The translations under genes and the position numbers were made by a program. Under the pieces are notes generated by a model. The model worked only from the letters and a program-made list of their open reading frames with translations, had not been told where the DNA came from and searched no databases. Of a stretch of 64,000 nt of DNA, positions 21,009 to 32,419 are shown one piece after another; within the stretch, counting starts at the first letter, position 1, and every line of letters begins with the position of its first letter. Source of the stretch: Fragum whitleyi (taxonomy: Eukaryota > Mollusca > Bivalvia > Cardiida > Cardiidae); contig OX411543.1 of assembly GCA_948146395.1 (NCBI GenBank), positions 68,955,474 to 69,019,473 on the forward strand. The letters run 5' to 3'.

Positions 21009-21385
21009 AGGATTGTATACCCAATAAAAGGGCCTGAAACACAGGTCGTACTGTCGTATAAAACAAACTTGTGGAAAGAATTATAGAAGTCACTCGGTTA
21101 CTCGTCGTCGTACACGAATCTTTGATAAAATTGTTAATGGCAACTTCCGAGTAATCTGGATGAATACGTTCGTGAACCGTTTCGAAAATGATTCCCCACT
21201 ATGTGCGTATAAACACATACAAATGTAGATATCAGTTCAAAACGTTCGCAAACAATTTTGCATCCAGATCTCAGAGCAATTTTCTACAATAAGCTTTTCT
21301 ATAAAACCACCTTAAGTTAGGGGTCTCATTGCAAGTGTTGTTTCGATGAAGAAACAATTGAAAAAGAACAAATGAAAAAGAACAA

Positions 21386-21775
21386 TTGATGACGTCGTGA
21401 AAATGTCAATCATTTAAATCATAACTATCTAAGATACTCATTTAAACTCTCTCAACTCGTTCGACCCGATCCAAAACGTTCCGAAATAGTTCAAAGAGTT
21501 GGTCAACTTCACTCAATCGACCAAATCATCTCATGATATTATTTGGTATCAAGAACTCAGATTTCCTTTGACCTCGAAGACACTTTAATGTATTTATAGA
21601 AAAGTAGAATTCATAAAATATTGCCATTTTCGTTCTGATTTGAACAAAAATAGCGATAATCTATCACCTCCATTTAATTCTAATCTTAAATCGCTCTTTT
21701 TAGTTATAATCCTAAATCACACATCCTATGCATTATTCCATTTCATTTCGAAATCATTCAAAAATAATTTCTAGG
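21386..21775 (-). mobile_element. CATCG-type MITE, copy B
   Basis: The left end 'gacgtcgtgaaaatgtcaat' matches the family terminus. The centre has 'cattttcgttctgatttgaa' and 'aaaaatagcgat', the conserved stem-loop and AGCGAT block, followed by 'tatcacctccatttaattct'. The right end trails off at 'cattcaaaaataatttct'. The orientation matches copy L. Confidence 0.65.
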
Positions 21776-21781
21776 TGTTCT

Positions 21782-21965
21782 TACAGTAAATAACATTGTG
21801 AAATTTACACTGTGAGTAATTTTGGAATGATATGAAATGAAATAAAATGAGTATGTAGAGCGATTCCGTATTAAATTTAAGGGAAATTACACTATAACGA
21901 TAATTTCGTCCAAATTGGACGGATTTATCAATATCTATTCCATTCCTTTGATAAGATACATTGTA
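21782..21965 (+). mobile_element. CATCG-type MITE, copy B2, truncated
   Basis: Starts 'tacagtaaataacattgtga', close to the family end. It follows with 'gagtaattttggaatgatat' and a central stem-loop 'atttcgtccaaattggacgg' in which GTCC pairs with GGAC. It lies immediately beside copy B in the opposite orientation. The right half is missing or unrecognisable. Confidence 0.6.
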
Positions 21966-22249
21966 TGTATCCAAGTTCTATAAAACAGCTTTTTATGCTT
22001 TCACGAACCAATCAAACTGTTTAACAGTATAAATTCAAAAACGTTAGAAGCATTTATATTCATACCGAATTTGTTTCTTAAAATAAATATCACTATTTCG
22101 TTCCAATTGAAAGCTTTGTGTTGTGATGTTTCAGCTTTTGAGAAAAAAATATTTCTTTCGAAGATTCAATTTTATAACACATATTTATAATCCGTAATTT
22201 AACAGTCTGATATAGTATCACCATAAGACCAATCCCTTGAAATATGGTT

Positions 22250-22645
22250 GATTCCCAATATTGAGGTTCTGAAAAAATGATTTTCAACGTTTCACATATT
22301 TTACATATCGTAGAAATGACATCCACCCTAAAACACTTATGTTTCTATCATTCACGATGTTTGTTGCAGTCTAATGGAGGGAAAGATCAATGCTAATACT
22401 CGAGTTATTTGGTTGAAATCATTGAGAAAGGTCACTTTTTACCATATATGGATTTGGCCTTCGCCAATAAAAGACATGTTTTTCATCCAATAAAGATTTG
22501 TTTTAACAATCTTGATAGAGGATTGCTCTAGGCTGTGAATTTGGTCGAATTTCATCCAGAGGAGAAGATCTTGAAAATACACGTTTACGACTAGACGAGC
22601 AGGCGCACGACGAACACAGCACTATAACAATAGCCCAAGTGGCCT
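22250..22645. mobile_element. Tandem-unit repeat element, family T1, copy 2 (short)
   Basis: Shares with 858-1838 the blocks 'gaaatgacatccaccctaaa', 'tcactttttaccatatatgg', 'aaaagacatgtttttcatcc', the terminal 'gagcaggcgcacgacgaaca' and 'cagcactataacaatagccc' (copy 1: 'cagcaccatgacaatacccc'). About two units remain instead of five. Confidence 0.65.
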
Positions 22646-24610
22646 TCAGTAAGTTAAGGTAATATATAAGATCCTTTGGACCAAATCGTTTGACCAAATA
22701 AACTGGAAATGAACCATGAGAATGACCAAAGATATGGGTGGTGGGAACAAAAGTCATTGAGAATCAGCTCTGTAAAGAAGAAAGTCTTGAATATCATTCT
22801 CTTAAGTAACGTGTTTTGTATTGTGAGATAAATTACTCTCAGTATTAAACATTCATGACTTAGGATTTGCATTAATTAGTTGGGGGTCTTTAAAAAACCG
22901 TAAATAGTAGTTTGCTACCGGTTATTTACCAAATCTTGAATAATAACTTGGCATTTCATAAAATACAGAAACAATACATTGAGGTTTAATAACCGGACAA
23001 CAGGGGAAGGAGGGAGCAATATTTGACCCGATACACAAAAATAGACAATACTCTAGTTCCATAACCGACACTTTGTGAAAAAGGGCTTACAAGTATTTTT
23101 GGTGAACAAAGGTCTGTATTTCATGAAAGTTGGACAAGTTGGAGTGTAGGTGGAACGGATACTATCGACATTGATCATACAGCATGCGCGATCTGATCCC
23201 ATTCCCATTTCAGAGATGGAGCTTTTTATCGTGACTAGTCATGTTATGCCAAACAAGAAAAGCCTAATTATACTCGTGGGATGTCACTTTGTTTAGTTAT
23301 TTTTTCCACCAAAATGATAGCCTCATTTATATGCGGCCATGATACAGTCATGTTGATAAAGAACATTACAAAACAGGAACAAGTCACCTATGCTTTAAAT
23401 GAATAAGTAAAACCATTTATTTTATTAAAAACTTTTAACTTCATCATTAAAAAACTTTGCGTCGTCTTTTTTCTATGCTTCCAGCATAGCATAATTTAAA
23501 GCCGTTTACTTAAATGAATTGGTTTTTCGAAAGTACAAAAAATAAATGATTAATAAAGATTATACATCAAACAAACGATAACCTGAAAGGTCTATACCTA
23601 AAACTTATAAAGTTAGCGAAAATAAAGTTCTTATAAAAAGGTAAAAAAATACATGCTCTTTTTTCAAAGAATTAATTCGACCACAGAGAACTCATTAAGT
23701 AAATGTTTTGGTGCTTAAATAGCACAGTGTTCTAACAGTTATTCAGTAAACTGGTTTTCGTGCCATTCGTGTAAAGCCTCATTAGCTCGTTCTTTGATCG
23801 GCTATTGCGTGACCTTCAAGAATTGCCTGTTATTTTCTGCCAGAAATTGATTGGTCATTACTTCATTATAGGTATGTACTCCTCGAATAAGTGCTAGATA
23901 TAATCTACATTTACGTAGTCGTGTATAATATAAAGATGAGGAACCGTTTGCAAAAAGCAAGAAAACTCGATCTTTCGAGTCACTCTAACTTATATCATGT
24001 CTTAAACAATTAACTAATATACTAGAATATGTACAGTAAAGAATATTTCAAGGTTTTTTTATTGTACATGTAGTCTGTAAAGTGATATACATGTGTATAA
24101 TGAATGAATTGAAAAATAGCTTAAGACACTAATGAATTAGACCGAAATATATTGAGTGTATGATTACAACCTCTCCCTTTATTGACGGTGTTATAAGGGG
24201 TTGTCATTCCTGAAACAATTTAAGGCTCCTACACTGAGCTCTGATCGACGGTTTCAAATAGGATTACAAGCTTATGACCAAAACCCTTGACCTCCCGCTA
24301 CCCCGTTGTAGTATGTTACCAATCATGAAGGCAAAAATAAAATTAATTAAGATAACATACTTGCATGATAAAGGGCATGTCCCTACAATGCGCCTAAAGA
24401 CAATCGGAAAGGAATCGTGTGGAGTCTCTTAAAATGAACGAACAAATCAGAGACAATGTATGAATATATAACAATTTACTGGAAAGCAGGACACGTCTAA
24501 GAAAACAATTACTATAGAGTGTAGCAGAGTAAATCTGATTATATCTATTCTCGACGGACGTTGTAATTATTGTTCCATCTCTGTACAAACATCGAGTCCG
24601 TCGCTTTAGA
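22646..24610. other. Unassigned stretch
   Basis: No supported gene or repeat. Short overlapping open frames occur on the minus strand at 22503-22872, partly inside the T1 copy. Confidence 0.5.
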
Positions 24611-24617
24611 ACCTCTG

Positions 24618-24835
24618 TACAGTTAGAAACATTGACAAACACCTCGGTCAAAAACATTCTAAATCTCCGATCAGCGCTCCATTCATTCATTCCAAACACT
24701 CACTCAAACCATCAAAACCGCTCCAAAAACACTTCGAAAGCTTTCAAGATAATCGAAATTTCATTGAAATTGATGAAATATTTCCAGAACTTTTTTGTCT
24801 GGAGTGAGTTTTTAATCGTCCGATTGCTTCGTTAA
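24618..24835 (-). mobile_element. CATCG-type MITE, copy C, truncated
   Basis: Starts 'tacagttagaaacattgaca'. It then has 'gatcagcgctccattcattc' and 'ccaaacactcactcaaacca', the subterminal block of the family in copy L orientation. It fades after 'gtgagtttttaatcgtccga'. Open frames here run through the repeat in both directions. Confidence 0.65.
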
Positions 24836-24839
24836 GACA

Positions 24840-25370
24840 CACAAACATTGAAGAACATAGATTTTATTGGAGAAACAATGAAATAAATATTCCTAATTTC
24901 GTACAGCGGGAAAAGGGGGAAGGGGGTGCACGAGTGAAAATATGGCTTTCGTTGTTCACGGTAGAAAGATTTATCGATGTTCACACTGAAACAATCATTA
25001 ACCATTTAATGCAAAAAAGGTAAAACCCGAAATATAGAACATATTCTCTTAATCGCCTCACCATGCACGTGATTCCAAGACAACGCGAAAGGCTCGGCTT
25101 ACATCATATAAAACAAGGTAAAATAAAGTAGGGTATAATTCCGCAAGAAAGAGTGAGGTCCGAGAAACCGTTAGCTCCTATCATTTTCAATGTAAAATTG
25201 ATCTTTGATCACTCACTTGAAATTGCAGGTCTATAGTGCTCAATATTACCAAGTGGTAATCTACCGAGACATCTTACTAATCCTCGGAAAGCAATTTAAG
25301 AATGTCATGTTATATAGTCTCAGAAGAAAGAAAATAATGTTACATGTAAGGTCATAGGGTAAACCCGACA
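24840..25370. other. Unassigned stretch
   Basis: No gene or repeat recognised; short G-rich patch 'gggaaaagggggaagggggt' near 24909. Confidence 0.5.
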
Positions 25371-25372
25371 CA

Positions 25373-25448
25373 TTGTTCATTAACATAAATAAGAAACAAC
25401 GAAATTATATATGTATTTTCGTTGTTTTCTATTTATGTTAATGAACAA
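25373..25448. repeat. Hairpin with 32 bp arms
   Basis: The arms 'ttgttcattaacataaataa' and 'ttatgttaatgaacaa' are the outer parts of an inverted repeat, 25373-25404 against 25417-25448, with about two mismatches and an AT-rich loop of 12 bases. Either a small MITE or the end product of a foldback insertion; no second copy seen in the window. Confidence 0.75.
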
Positions 25449-25496
25449 TTTATATTATATATACCACTATTTTAAAAGACTTTTAAGTAATAACCT

Positions 25497-25645
25497 GGCG
25501 GCTAGAGTACCCAATATGGGTCTGGGTATATCTCGCACCAGCACCATCGTTGTATCTTTACTCCAAGTAAGCTGATAAGTTTACGACAAACCACCATATA
25601 TGAGAGAAAATCCTGGAAAGGACATGTGCCGTTGTCGAAGATCTA
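25497..25645 (-). mobile_element. Diverged SINE copy
   Basis: 'atatctcgcaccagcaccat' then 'cgttgtatctttactccaag' and 'gtgccgttgtcgaagatcta' follow the same order as 'atatttctcacaccagtact', 'catcctttcctagcctcctt' and 'gtgccgccgtcgaggatcga' in the SINE at 26767-27060. The tRNA head is truncated just where the hairpin element at 25649 begins. Confidence 0.55.
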
Positions 25646-25648
25646 AAC

Positions 25649-25782
25649 CTGTCCTGCAATTAGGAAAACAAAACGATGCATACCGTTTGTCAAATTTGCC
25701 CCGCTTTAAACGCAAGTGCACGTGCAAAGCGGAGTAAAATTTGCAAACAGTTTGCGCCGTTTTGTCACCCTAAACGCAAGAC
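25649..25782. mobile_element. Hairpin MITE (GCCCTG...CAGGGC family), copy 2
   Basis: Left half: 'ctgtcctgcaattagg', then 'accgtttgtcaaatttgccc' and 'cgctttaaacgcaagtgcac'. Right half mirrors it: 'gtgcaaagcggagtaaaatt', 'tgcaaacagtttgcgccgtt' and 'ttgtcaccctaaacgcaaga'. The block order is the same as in copies 1 and 3. It adjoins, and probably interrupts, the SINE relic before it. Confidence 0.75.
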
Positions 25783-25910
25783 ACAATATTGTGAATTACC
25801 AACTGCACAGAGAGTACGGCGACCGAAATAAGTTTCATGATAGTTTATGAAATTTCCAGTTCTTTCCTGCGTTTAGCGTTCAGGAAAATTAAACGCTTGC
25901 TGGTATCGTA

Positions 25911-25957
25911 CCCTTCATTATCCCTTCATCCTACATTATCCCTTCATCCTACATTAT
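25911..25957. repeat. 18 bp tandem repeat, 2.5 copies
   Basis: 'cccttcatcctacattat' occurs twice without change (25922-25939, 25940-25957), preceded by a partial copy 'cccttcattat'. Minisatellite-like slippage. Confidence 0.85.
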
Positions 25958-25959
25958 CA

Positions 25960-26490
25960 TTATCATTGAAATGTATCTAATGTACGTTTAAAGACGGACT
26001 TACTTTCATATGCATGGTGCTGATGCATACGATTATCACTACGTCAATTATGGGGAATAGATAAAACGAAACTCTTACCCATAAGTCATGGTTTATAACG
26101 ATATAACCCTGTCGTGGGTTCTCCTATCGAAACTACATGGAACCTTACAACATTTACATTAATCGGACAAGAGGATATTTGATTAACGGTCCATTATTTG
26201 ATTAACGTTGTTTCAACCACTTAGTAAACATTGGACATCCCTGGATGAATTCCAATGTCATATACATCACGGACCCTAAATATACATGTATATTGAGAGT
26301 CCCTGTATACATTAATGTGTTGAACATAATTATGTTATTGTGCATTCATCGATTATCAATTTTGCACGTGTTTGGCGTTTATTGTACAAACATAACGCAC
26401 AGTAATATGTTGTAATAGCTCGTTTGCTGCGCTGAATCTATTCATAGCGAAGCGTTCTTCTAAACACAATGGAATAATTCATAAGTAATG
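25960..26490. other. Unassigned stretch
   Basis: No gene or repeat recognised. Confidence 0.5.
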
Positions 26491-26493
26491 TCA

Positions 26494-26665
26494 TGGTAGG
26501 GCGGGGCCTAATTAACGGGTCGTTGCATTTAAGGTTAAGGTAAATCAGCCTTTTTTAATACAAACTCACGCGTTTGACGATAATTGTGGACTAACTTATG
26601 AAATGACCCCAAATATTGAAAAATAAGCTCGCTTAATTACGTCACCGCTTAGCCACGCCCTGCCA
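26494..26665. mobile_element. ~172 bp MITE with TGGYAGGGCG inverted ends
   Basis: The left end is 'tggtagggcggggcctaatt'; the reverse complement of the right end is 'tggcagggcgtggctaagcg'. The right end block 'aattacgtcaccgcttagcc' plus 'acgccctgccag' is also found at 52326-52356, so the sequence is dispersed. No coding potential. No clear target duplication; TGTCA/GGTCA is possible. Confidence 0.6.
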
Positions 26666-26766
26666 GGTCACTTATAACGCAGAATAACGCCATCCAAGAC
26701 AGTATAAAATAACAAAGAAACCTACACTGTAAACATACAATAACACATATCTTAAATCCAACCTCT

Positions 26767-27060
26767 CTTGGGAAGGTGTGTTTCTTTGAATCCAGTTTTA
26801 CATCGCTTTCGGCAATTTTTCAGCTTTATGGCGACAGCTCGAGCACCAAACAATGGATCCCTGATATTTCTCACACCAGTACTACCATCACATCCTTTCC
26901 TAGCCTCCTTCTGCTATCGCACATTGGTCTACGATTATCGACCCATGATGGAAGACAAATAGTCGGGAAAAATGAGTGCCGCCGTCGAGGATCGAACCCG
27001 GGACATTTTGAATTATTACCAACTACAAGCTACCGCTACCATCTACGCTATGACGGCGGC
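26767..27060 (-). mobile_element. Full-length tRNA-headed SINE
   Basis: The minus-strand head opens 'gccgccgtcatagcgtagat' and closes 'ccgggttcgatcctcgac' plus 'ggcggc'. The seven outer bases of the acceptor pair perfectly, and the box B is canonical. The anticodon arm is expanded and no longer tRNA-shaped. The body carries 'agtcttccatcatgggt'-type and 'gtactggtgtgagaaatatc' segments and ends in 'gtcgccataaagctg'. Flanks 'tccaacctct' (26757-26766) and 'atcaacctct' (27061-27070) look like a ~9 bp insertion duplication. Open frames on plus (26768-27072) are read through this SINE and are not genes. Confidence 0.8.
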
Positions 27061-27079
27061 ATCAACCTCTGATGAGTAG

Positions 27080-28405
27080 GTTTAAATTAGAATGCAGCTT
27101 TCCACAATAAACAGGCGAATTCCAAAGGGTATGTTTTGACAACGGTTTGAAGGATAAATGAGCCGGCTACATTACTGGGATATTGCTATTATTTATTTTT
27201 CTGATTAAGGGAACTGAAGCAGTGAAAATATAAGCAAATAGGTCAAATGTCCTATCGGAACGAGCCAATTAAACATGGAAGATTTACCAAACCTTTTTCA
27301 TAGCTCAGTTCGTGTAATCTCTTTTCGTTCAAGAATATTGCCTAAAAACTATCAAGACATATTCATGAAGATTTGCCGAATTGGAATCGACCATAAACGA
27401 ATTGTTGTTGCGAAATTGTGTCAGACTATGTGTCTTGGGAAGCTCTGAAGCGTGTTTTGCTTGAATTATTAAAGAACTTTGCCTAGGGTCGCAATAAAAT
27501 ATCCCGCTATACAATACGTATGAAGTCTATTTGTAGAATTGAATAATATTGGATAAGATCATTCCTTCGTTTACGTGTTACACTGTTAGCGTTATATCAC
27601 AAGACAAGAACACCATAAGTCGATCTCACAAACATTTGACCTTGAATTGTTAAACTAGACCATTGTCATACAGCCATAACTAATCCAAACGGACACACTA
27701 AACCACATATGCTAATGTGAAGTTAAGACCACACTGTCTCATTATAGCTTGTAGCTCAATGGCTTCTGTAACATGTTTGAGTACAGTATGTACCATTTTA
27801 ACAATTTGTGTTTTCCATACGATTCGTCATTCATGTTTAGTGGCATGTCATATCAGATTGGTGTTTAATTTTGGAACTGTTTTTCTAACATCAATTCTAA
27901 TTAATACATGAGCATTTGTGTGTTTGTAAATGTTGGCTTGGGACTAAGGTAATCTAGGGCAAAACGTTTCCTAAATAAGGTACGTGTAACAAAAAAAAAG
28001 CAACAAAACATTACATTACAGCAAAATAAAATTGAAGATTCTTTGAACACATTTGATAGTTTTTATTTTTTTTTCTGTAACAAGTTAGAACTGTTCACTT
28101 ATTGACTATTTTGCATACGTTAACGATTCGATATTTAGTCGATTAAACAAACGTTGATGACTTACCATGAAATGAAGAAGCCCGTGCAACAGATTTTCTA
28201 ACTCTGAAAATAAAAGAAAATACGCTTATTAATACGAGATGTCAATTTCAACAACCGAACATGAAAACGGGTATGGCGAAGATAAAACTTTCACGAAACA
28301 TGTAAGAAACGATACCTTTCTTTGAGCATAAATGCAAGGCGGTGTATCATTCAGAACACCACTGGGCCAATCCCAAGATAAACCTCAGTTGTACATAGAC
28401 GGACT
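27080..28405. other. Unassigned stretch
   Basis: No gene recognised. Interrupted A runs occur near 27990 and a T run near 28065. Confidence 0.5.
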
Positions 28406-28409
28406 ATTA

Positions 28410-28439
28410 AAAAAAAAACAAAAAAAAAAAAAAAAAAAA
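28410..28439. repeat. Interrupted poly(A) tract
   Basis: About 28 A broken by a single C. It accounts for a lysine-rich run in an 88-codon frame at 28332-28598, which is therefore not taken as a gene. Confidence 0.85.
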
Positions 28440-28589
28440 CAAGGGAAAAACTTTGAAAACTCGAGGACGTCAGTTAAAATGGCTTTAGCCCTCGAAACGT
28501 TGAGTGAAAAGACTCGACGTCGTCAACGCTACTCGTTTACTGACATGAAACCATCGTACCCATATATAAATATCTTTAGATTCTTAGAT

Positions 28590-28657
28590 AACGGTTGAAA
28601 AATCTTACTTTTTGAGAATGATTCGTCATTCTCAAAAAATAGGATTTTTCAGTCGTT
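28590..28657. repeat. Hairpin with 32 bp arms and TTCG loop
   Basis: Left arm 28590-28621 ('aacggttgaaaaatcttact'...), loop TTCG 28622-28625, right arm 28626-28657 (...'aggatttttcagtcgtt'). The pairing has about three mismatches. As RNA the 4-base loop would be closed by A-T, so it is not a classic stable tetraloop. It is not a bacterial terminator in this setting; more likely a small MITE. Confidence 0.7.
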
Positions 28658-28979
28658 ATTTTACTGTAAAAAACATAAATCTAAGGAATGCGACAGATGT
28701 TTCCGCGCTAGATTTTCTCACACTGTTTCCGCCTAATAAATTGCACAAATTTTGTTACATACCGATCCGCATTATATAATATATTCGAGGTCTGGTGCAG
28801 TTTACGGAAATAGCCGAGTGATGTTCCAAATGGGCGGTGTATCATTTCCAAACGCTCGCAGACGTTTTTTTCTTGTTTTTTTCATCCCGAAAACAGAGAA
28901 ACCAACTGAAATACTCCAAATCTGCATATATCAATGGTCACTCATTTGATTGATCATTTCAAAAATGTAAATCGTTAGG

Positions 28980-29205
28980 TCAAAATGGACCATCTTGATA
29001 CATGTTACAAGTATAGTCTAAATTCTGGTTAGACTGCTCCCACTGGTCAGTCTGAACTTTACCTTATCGCACCTTACATATTTTTAGAGTCTTGAATGAC
29101 CATTCTGTCTTCCTGTAAAAGAAATTTTGATGGGCGACCTCCGATTGATCTATATAGTTCACAGATGGTCCTTCTCTCGCTTGTTGGGTCACAAATAGAG
29201 ATTCC
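28980..29205. repeat. Dispersed repeat, copy 2 of a pair
   Basis: Shares ordered blocks with 6687-6945: 'atggaccatcttgatacatg', 'tgaccattctgtcttcctgt', 'cacagatggtccttctctcg' and 'ttgggtcaca'. Two minus-strand frames of 69 and 79 codons overlap it in different frames, which argues against coding. Confidence 0.65.
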
Positions 29206-29329
29206 AATAAATGACTCTTTAGTGAACGCCGCCGAAGGATATTGATAAATGAAAAAGCATGGCTTTTTAACAATCGGGCCCATTGGTGGTAAAGAATGAA
29301 ATTTGTGGAACAAAATTTAATTTAAGTAC

Positions 29330-29390
29330 AAGCCCTGCTCTTAGGATGCAAAAAAGTTGTGAACGTTTAAAGATTGCATGCCACTTTGTA
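29330..29390. mobile_element. Possible fragment of the GCCCTG hairpin family
   Basis: 'agccctgctcttaggatgca' resembles the left end of the family (GCCCTGCG, AGGATGAC). The mirrored half is not evident, so this is a weak call. Confidence 0.3.
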
Positions 29391-29399
29391 GATAAGTGA

Positions 29400-31220
29400 A
29401 AGCGCAATAAGAGTTTCCATTTCTCAAACGTTTTCATCGTGGACACATGTTTTGTATAATGAGGAATTGTAATTCCCTAGAGAACTCCATTTAATGACCA
29501 TGTTTGTCATTTTCATTAATGTCAGGTAATTAATTTGCAAACGTGGCTTTCAATGGTTCATTGACTATATCCCTTACACCTAGTAAATGCTTTTTATTAG
29601 TAAACGTTAATCAATTCCGATTCGCAATATTTAGATGCAACTATATTACACATTATCACAAACAACTGAGGGAAAAACGTTGTATGTATGGTGTTGTATT
29701 GTAAATCGATACGACTGAGATGGATTGGATATGGTATTTTGAAATTCGTAAATTCTTTCAGACACCAACAGAAACACATAAAGAGTACGAGTACGAAAAT
29801 TTACCCACTTCCCAAAATGAGGTGACTTTTTACACCTTCATTTATCATTTAAGTAAAATATATTCTATGGTATGACGTCACAAACTTAGATGTTGTAGAA
29901 AACGATGGCTACTTGATGTTATTCGAACGCTGGATGTAGATACTACAAGTATACATTAAAACTTTATTTGGTTGTTTACAATAAGAATATGATGTTGTAT
30001 TTTGTAGCAATAAAATAGAAAAATAACTGAAGTGTTAAAGAATGCTGAACGAATTAAATCATTTTCTCATGGCAAATATCGTATTACAAAAAAGTTGATT
30101 AAATATTAAGCAGGCTGATATAAAGGATAGCGAACAATGTTAAATGACGGGAAATGTTATTGAAACAATTGAGACGTCTCCTATATGTATGGAAGTGAAA
30201 TATGGGGCTAAATGTTCCGTGAAATGACTAAGCACCGTCCCGATGATTGATTTGTTAGCTTATTTACGGGCAGAGACATATACGTTACAGGTAATGGATT
30301 TTGAAATAAATTCTTAGGAAAAAAGTATTAAATGCGTCACTACAGCATGTACATTCTTTTTGATACTTTTCGATCGTCTTTTATATTACGGTTGTTTCAC
30401 CTTATCCAAAGTCGATCTAAAAGAGTAAAATGAAAACGTGACGCACTACAAGTTTAGAAATTAAGACGGTCACCTTTGAAGCCAGGCACCAATCATTACA
30501 AAGTTTATGGAAATGAGCATGCTACCGTTGTACATTTATAACCCGACACTGAATTCGTAATTGCGTGTAAAATTGCCTGTTCCATGAATTCATCTGTAAG
30601 AAATATATGGTCAAAAAGAAGATTATTTACTTTTAATAATCAATTTCTTTTGCAAATATACGTAGATCGATTCTGGGTTAGTCAAAATAAGAACGAATAT
30701 AAAGCCTGTGTGTAATAAAGATAAGGTTAAAAAGACCCTTTGAACTTGCCTATTAACGACCACTAACAGTTTACTCTTTCCATTTTGATGGGATTAGCAT
30801 ACTGGTGTAATAGCCCTAGCGCAGCAGTTTTATTCAATAATTTGTCAAAACAAACGCCTTTAAAATACATTTACAGCTCTTAGAGTACTTAATGATGGGT
30901 CAACACTGAGTACTTCAAGTACTTTGGCACGCATGAGGTTTTCAGCTCCCTGCTCCCCCAATGAGGAAATTGTAGATTTTTCTATCAATGTAATGGGCTA
31001 TAATCAAAGCTAGTTGATTTTATGTACAGGAGTATATCAGCGCTATGGAGCACGTGCATTCAAATACTGACATCAAGTGTTCGAGTCCCGTGCTGACCAG
31101 CTTATCAAATTCGTATCTTTTTGTGATCGTTATATGATTTCTTGGGAGCAACTGTTTAATCTATCTGACGTAAATTTGTATCACAAATGATTTAATAGCC
31201 GGTATTTGAATATAGAAACA
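29400..31220. other. Unassigned stretch
   Basis: No supported gene. One weak tRNA-like patch at 31038-31100 is described under rejected items. Confidence 0.5.
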
Positions 31221-31224
31221 CCAC

Positions 31225-31550
31225 TAAATTGAAATTCATTCCATCTTAAACCCTTCTCCGTTTATTCATTCCAATCACCCCCATTGATAATGCTCGAAAA
31301 TCTTCCAGACTCGTTTACAATGCTTTACAATTTCACTCAAGTCGAACGGGTCCTTTTTTCATTATATAGCCTCCGTTAATTTGGAAGCGTCCAAGAAGAG
31401 ACACACGATTGTTTTTAAACAATGTTAGTTGTTTTTAAAGGGAGGTAACAAAATACATCGCCATTTATTCCTATTTTGAGTGAAATAAGCGATACCTTTC
31501 TCCAATTCACTTTTTCTAAGATGATTTAAAAATCGTTTAACAATTCATAA
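31225..31550 (-). mobile_element. CATCG-type MITE, copy D, diverged
   Basis: Contains 'attcattccaatcaccccca', 'cattatatagcctccgttaa', 'aaagggaggtaacaaaatac' and 'agcgatacctttctcc', in the order of copy L. Both extreme ends are degraded. The central arms (CGCC...GCG) can still pair weakly. Confidence 0.5.
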
Positions 31551-31981
31551 CCATTGTGTTTTAACTGCATGTATTTCTTTTTATATAAGCCGTAAATACA
31601 AAACGTGACAATTGACGCCATAGCTTACGTCATCTGACGGGTATATACACTGTTAATCATAATGTACAAAAACAACCCTACAAAATAAAGCGTATAATAT
31701 TCAGAAAAAAATCAGAAGCTCAATCTGTACTAACAATTATTGAAAGAAATGCTTTCACAGTGGGTATAATTGTATACTTCCGGTTACATTAAAGACAGTT
31801 TCAATAAAAGCATATAGACCAAAGCAGCAGATGGTGGTTTTATAAGATCAGTCATAAGATGAATCGAACCGGGAATGATTAATTAATAAACCTTAATTTC
31901 CCAAAAACTAACAATCACAATTTTTCCAAGCAGTCACTATTATTTATTTAAATACGGCTATAGCGTATATCGTTGCATAAA

Positions 31982-32246
31982 TACAGTTCACAATATCATG
32001 AAATACTACTCTATCGATTAAAGGCATTCTGAATTGCTGTCTCGACGATCCATTCAATTCATTCCTTACACTCACCCAACTCCTTTAAAATGCAAAATGC
32101 TCCGAAATACATCAAAACATCTTCAATTAAATTGATAAAATCAAACCCAAATTTTATTGTCAGGTGTAGACTTTGAAGCATCTAATTGGTTTATGAAAAT
32201 ATACAAAATTGTCTATAGAACAGTACAAAATGATTTATTTAAAGGG

Positions 32247-32278
<32 letters not shown>

Positions 32279-32414
32279 CAACGTTATTTTCATTCACCCA
32301 GTTTTCCTTTAATATATTTCATCATCATACTCATTCAAATCTATTCTAAAACTATTTCATAATCATTCACCTTGTTATTTTAACGGCATTCTTCGATCTG
32401 TTATAGATTCTAAC
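31982..32414 (-). mobile_element. CATCG-type MITE, copy E
   Basis: Starts 'tacagttcacaatatcatga', followed by 'cattcaattcattccttaca', 'ctcacccaactcc' and 'aaagggaagtaaaa'. It ends near 'attcaccttgttattttaac'. The central stem-loop present in other copies is replaced by a run of 28 A (32251-32278). Confidence 0.65.
32251..32278. repeat. Poly(A) run of 28
   Basis: Uninterrupted A28 located where the central stem-loop of the MITE family should begin, directly after the conserved GGGAAGTAA block. Confidence 0.9.
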
Positions 32415-32419
32415 CTTCG

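Noticed and set aside
26768..27072. 64- and 98-codon plus-strand frames
   Set aside because: They are read antisense through a full-length SINE; the arginine-rich end is the tRNA-like head.
28590..28657. Rho-independent-type terminator
   Set aside because: Stem-loop with 32-base arms, but this is animal nuclear DNA with no adjacent gene; a MITE-like palindrome is more likely.
31038..31100. tRNA-like patch with box B 'gtgttcgagtcccgtg' and pairing TCAGCGC/GTGCTGA
   Set aside because: Only about 60 bases between the pairing ends, no clear D arm or anticodon loop, and no body matching a SINE. Too weak to annotate.
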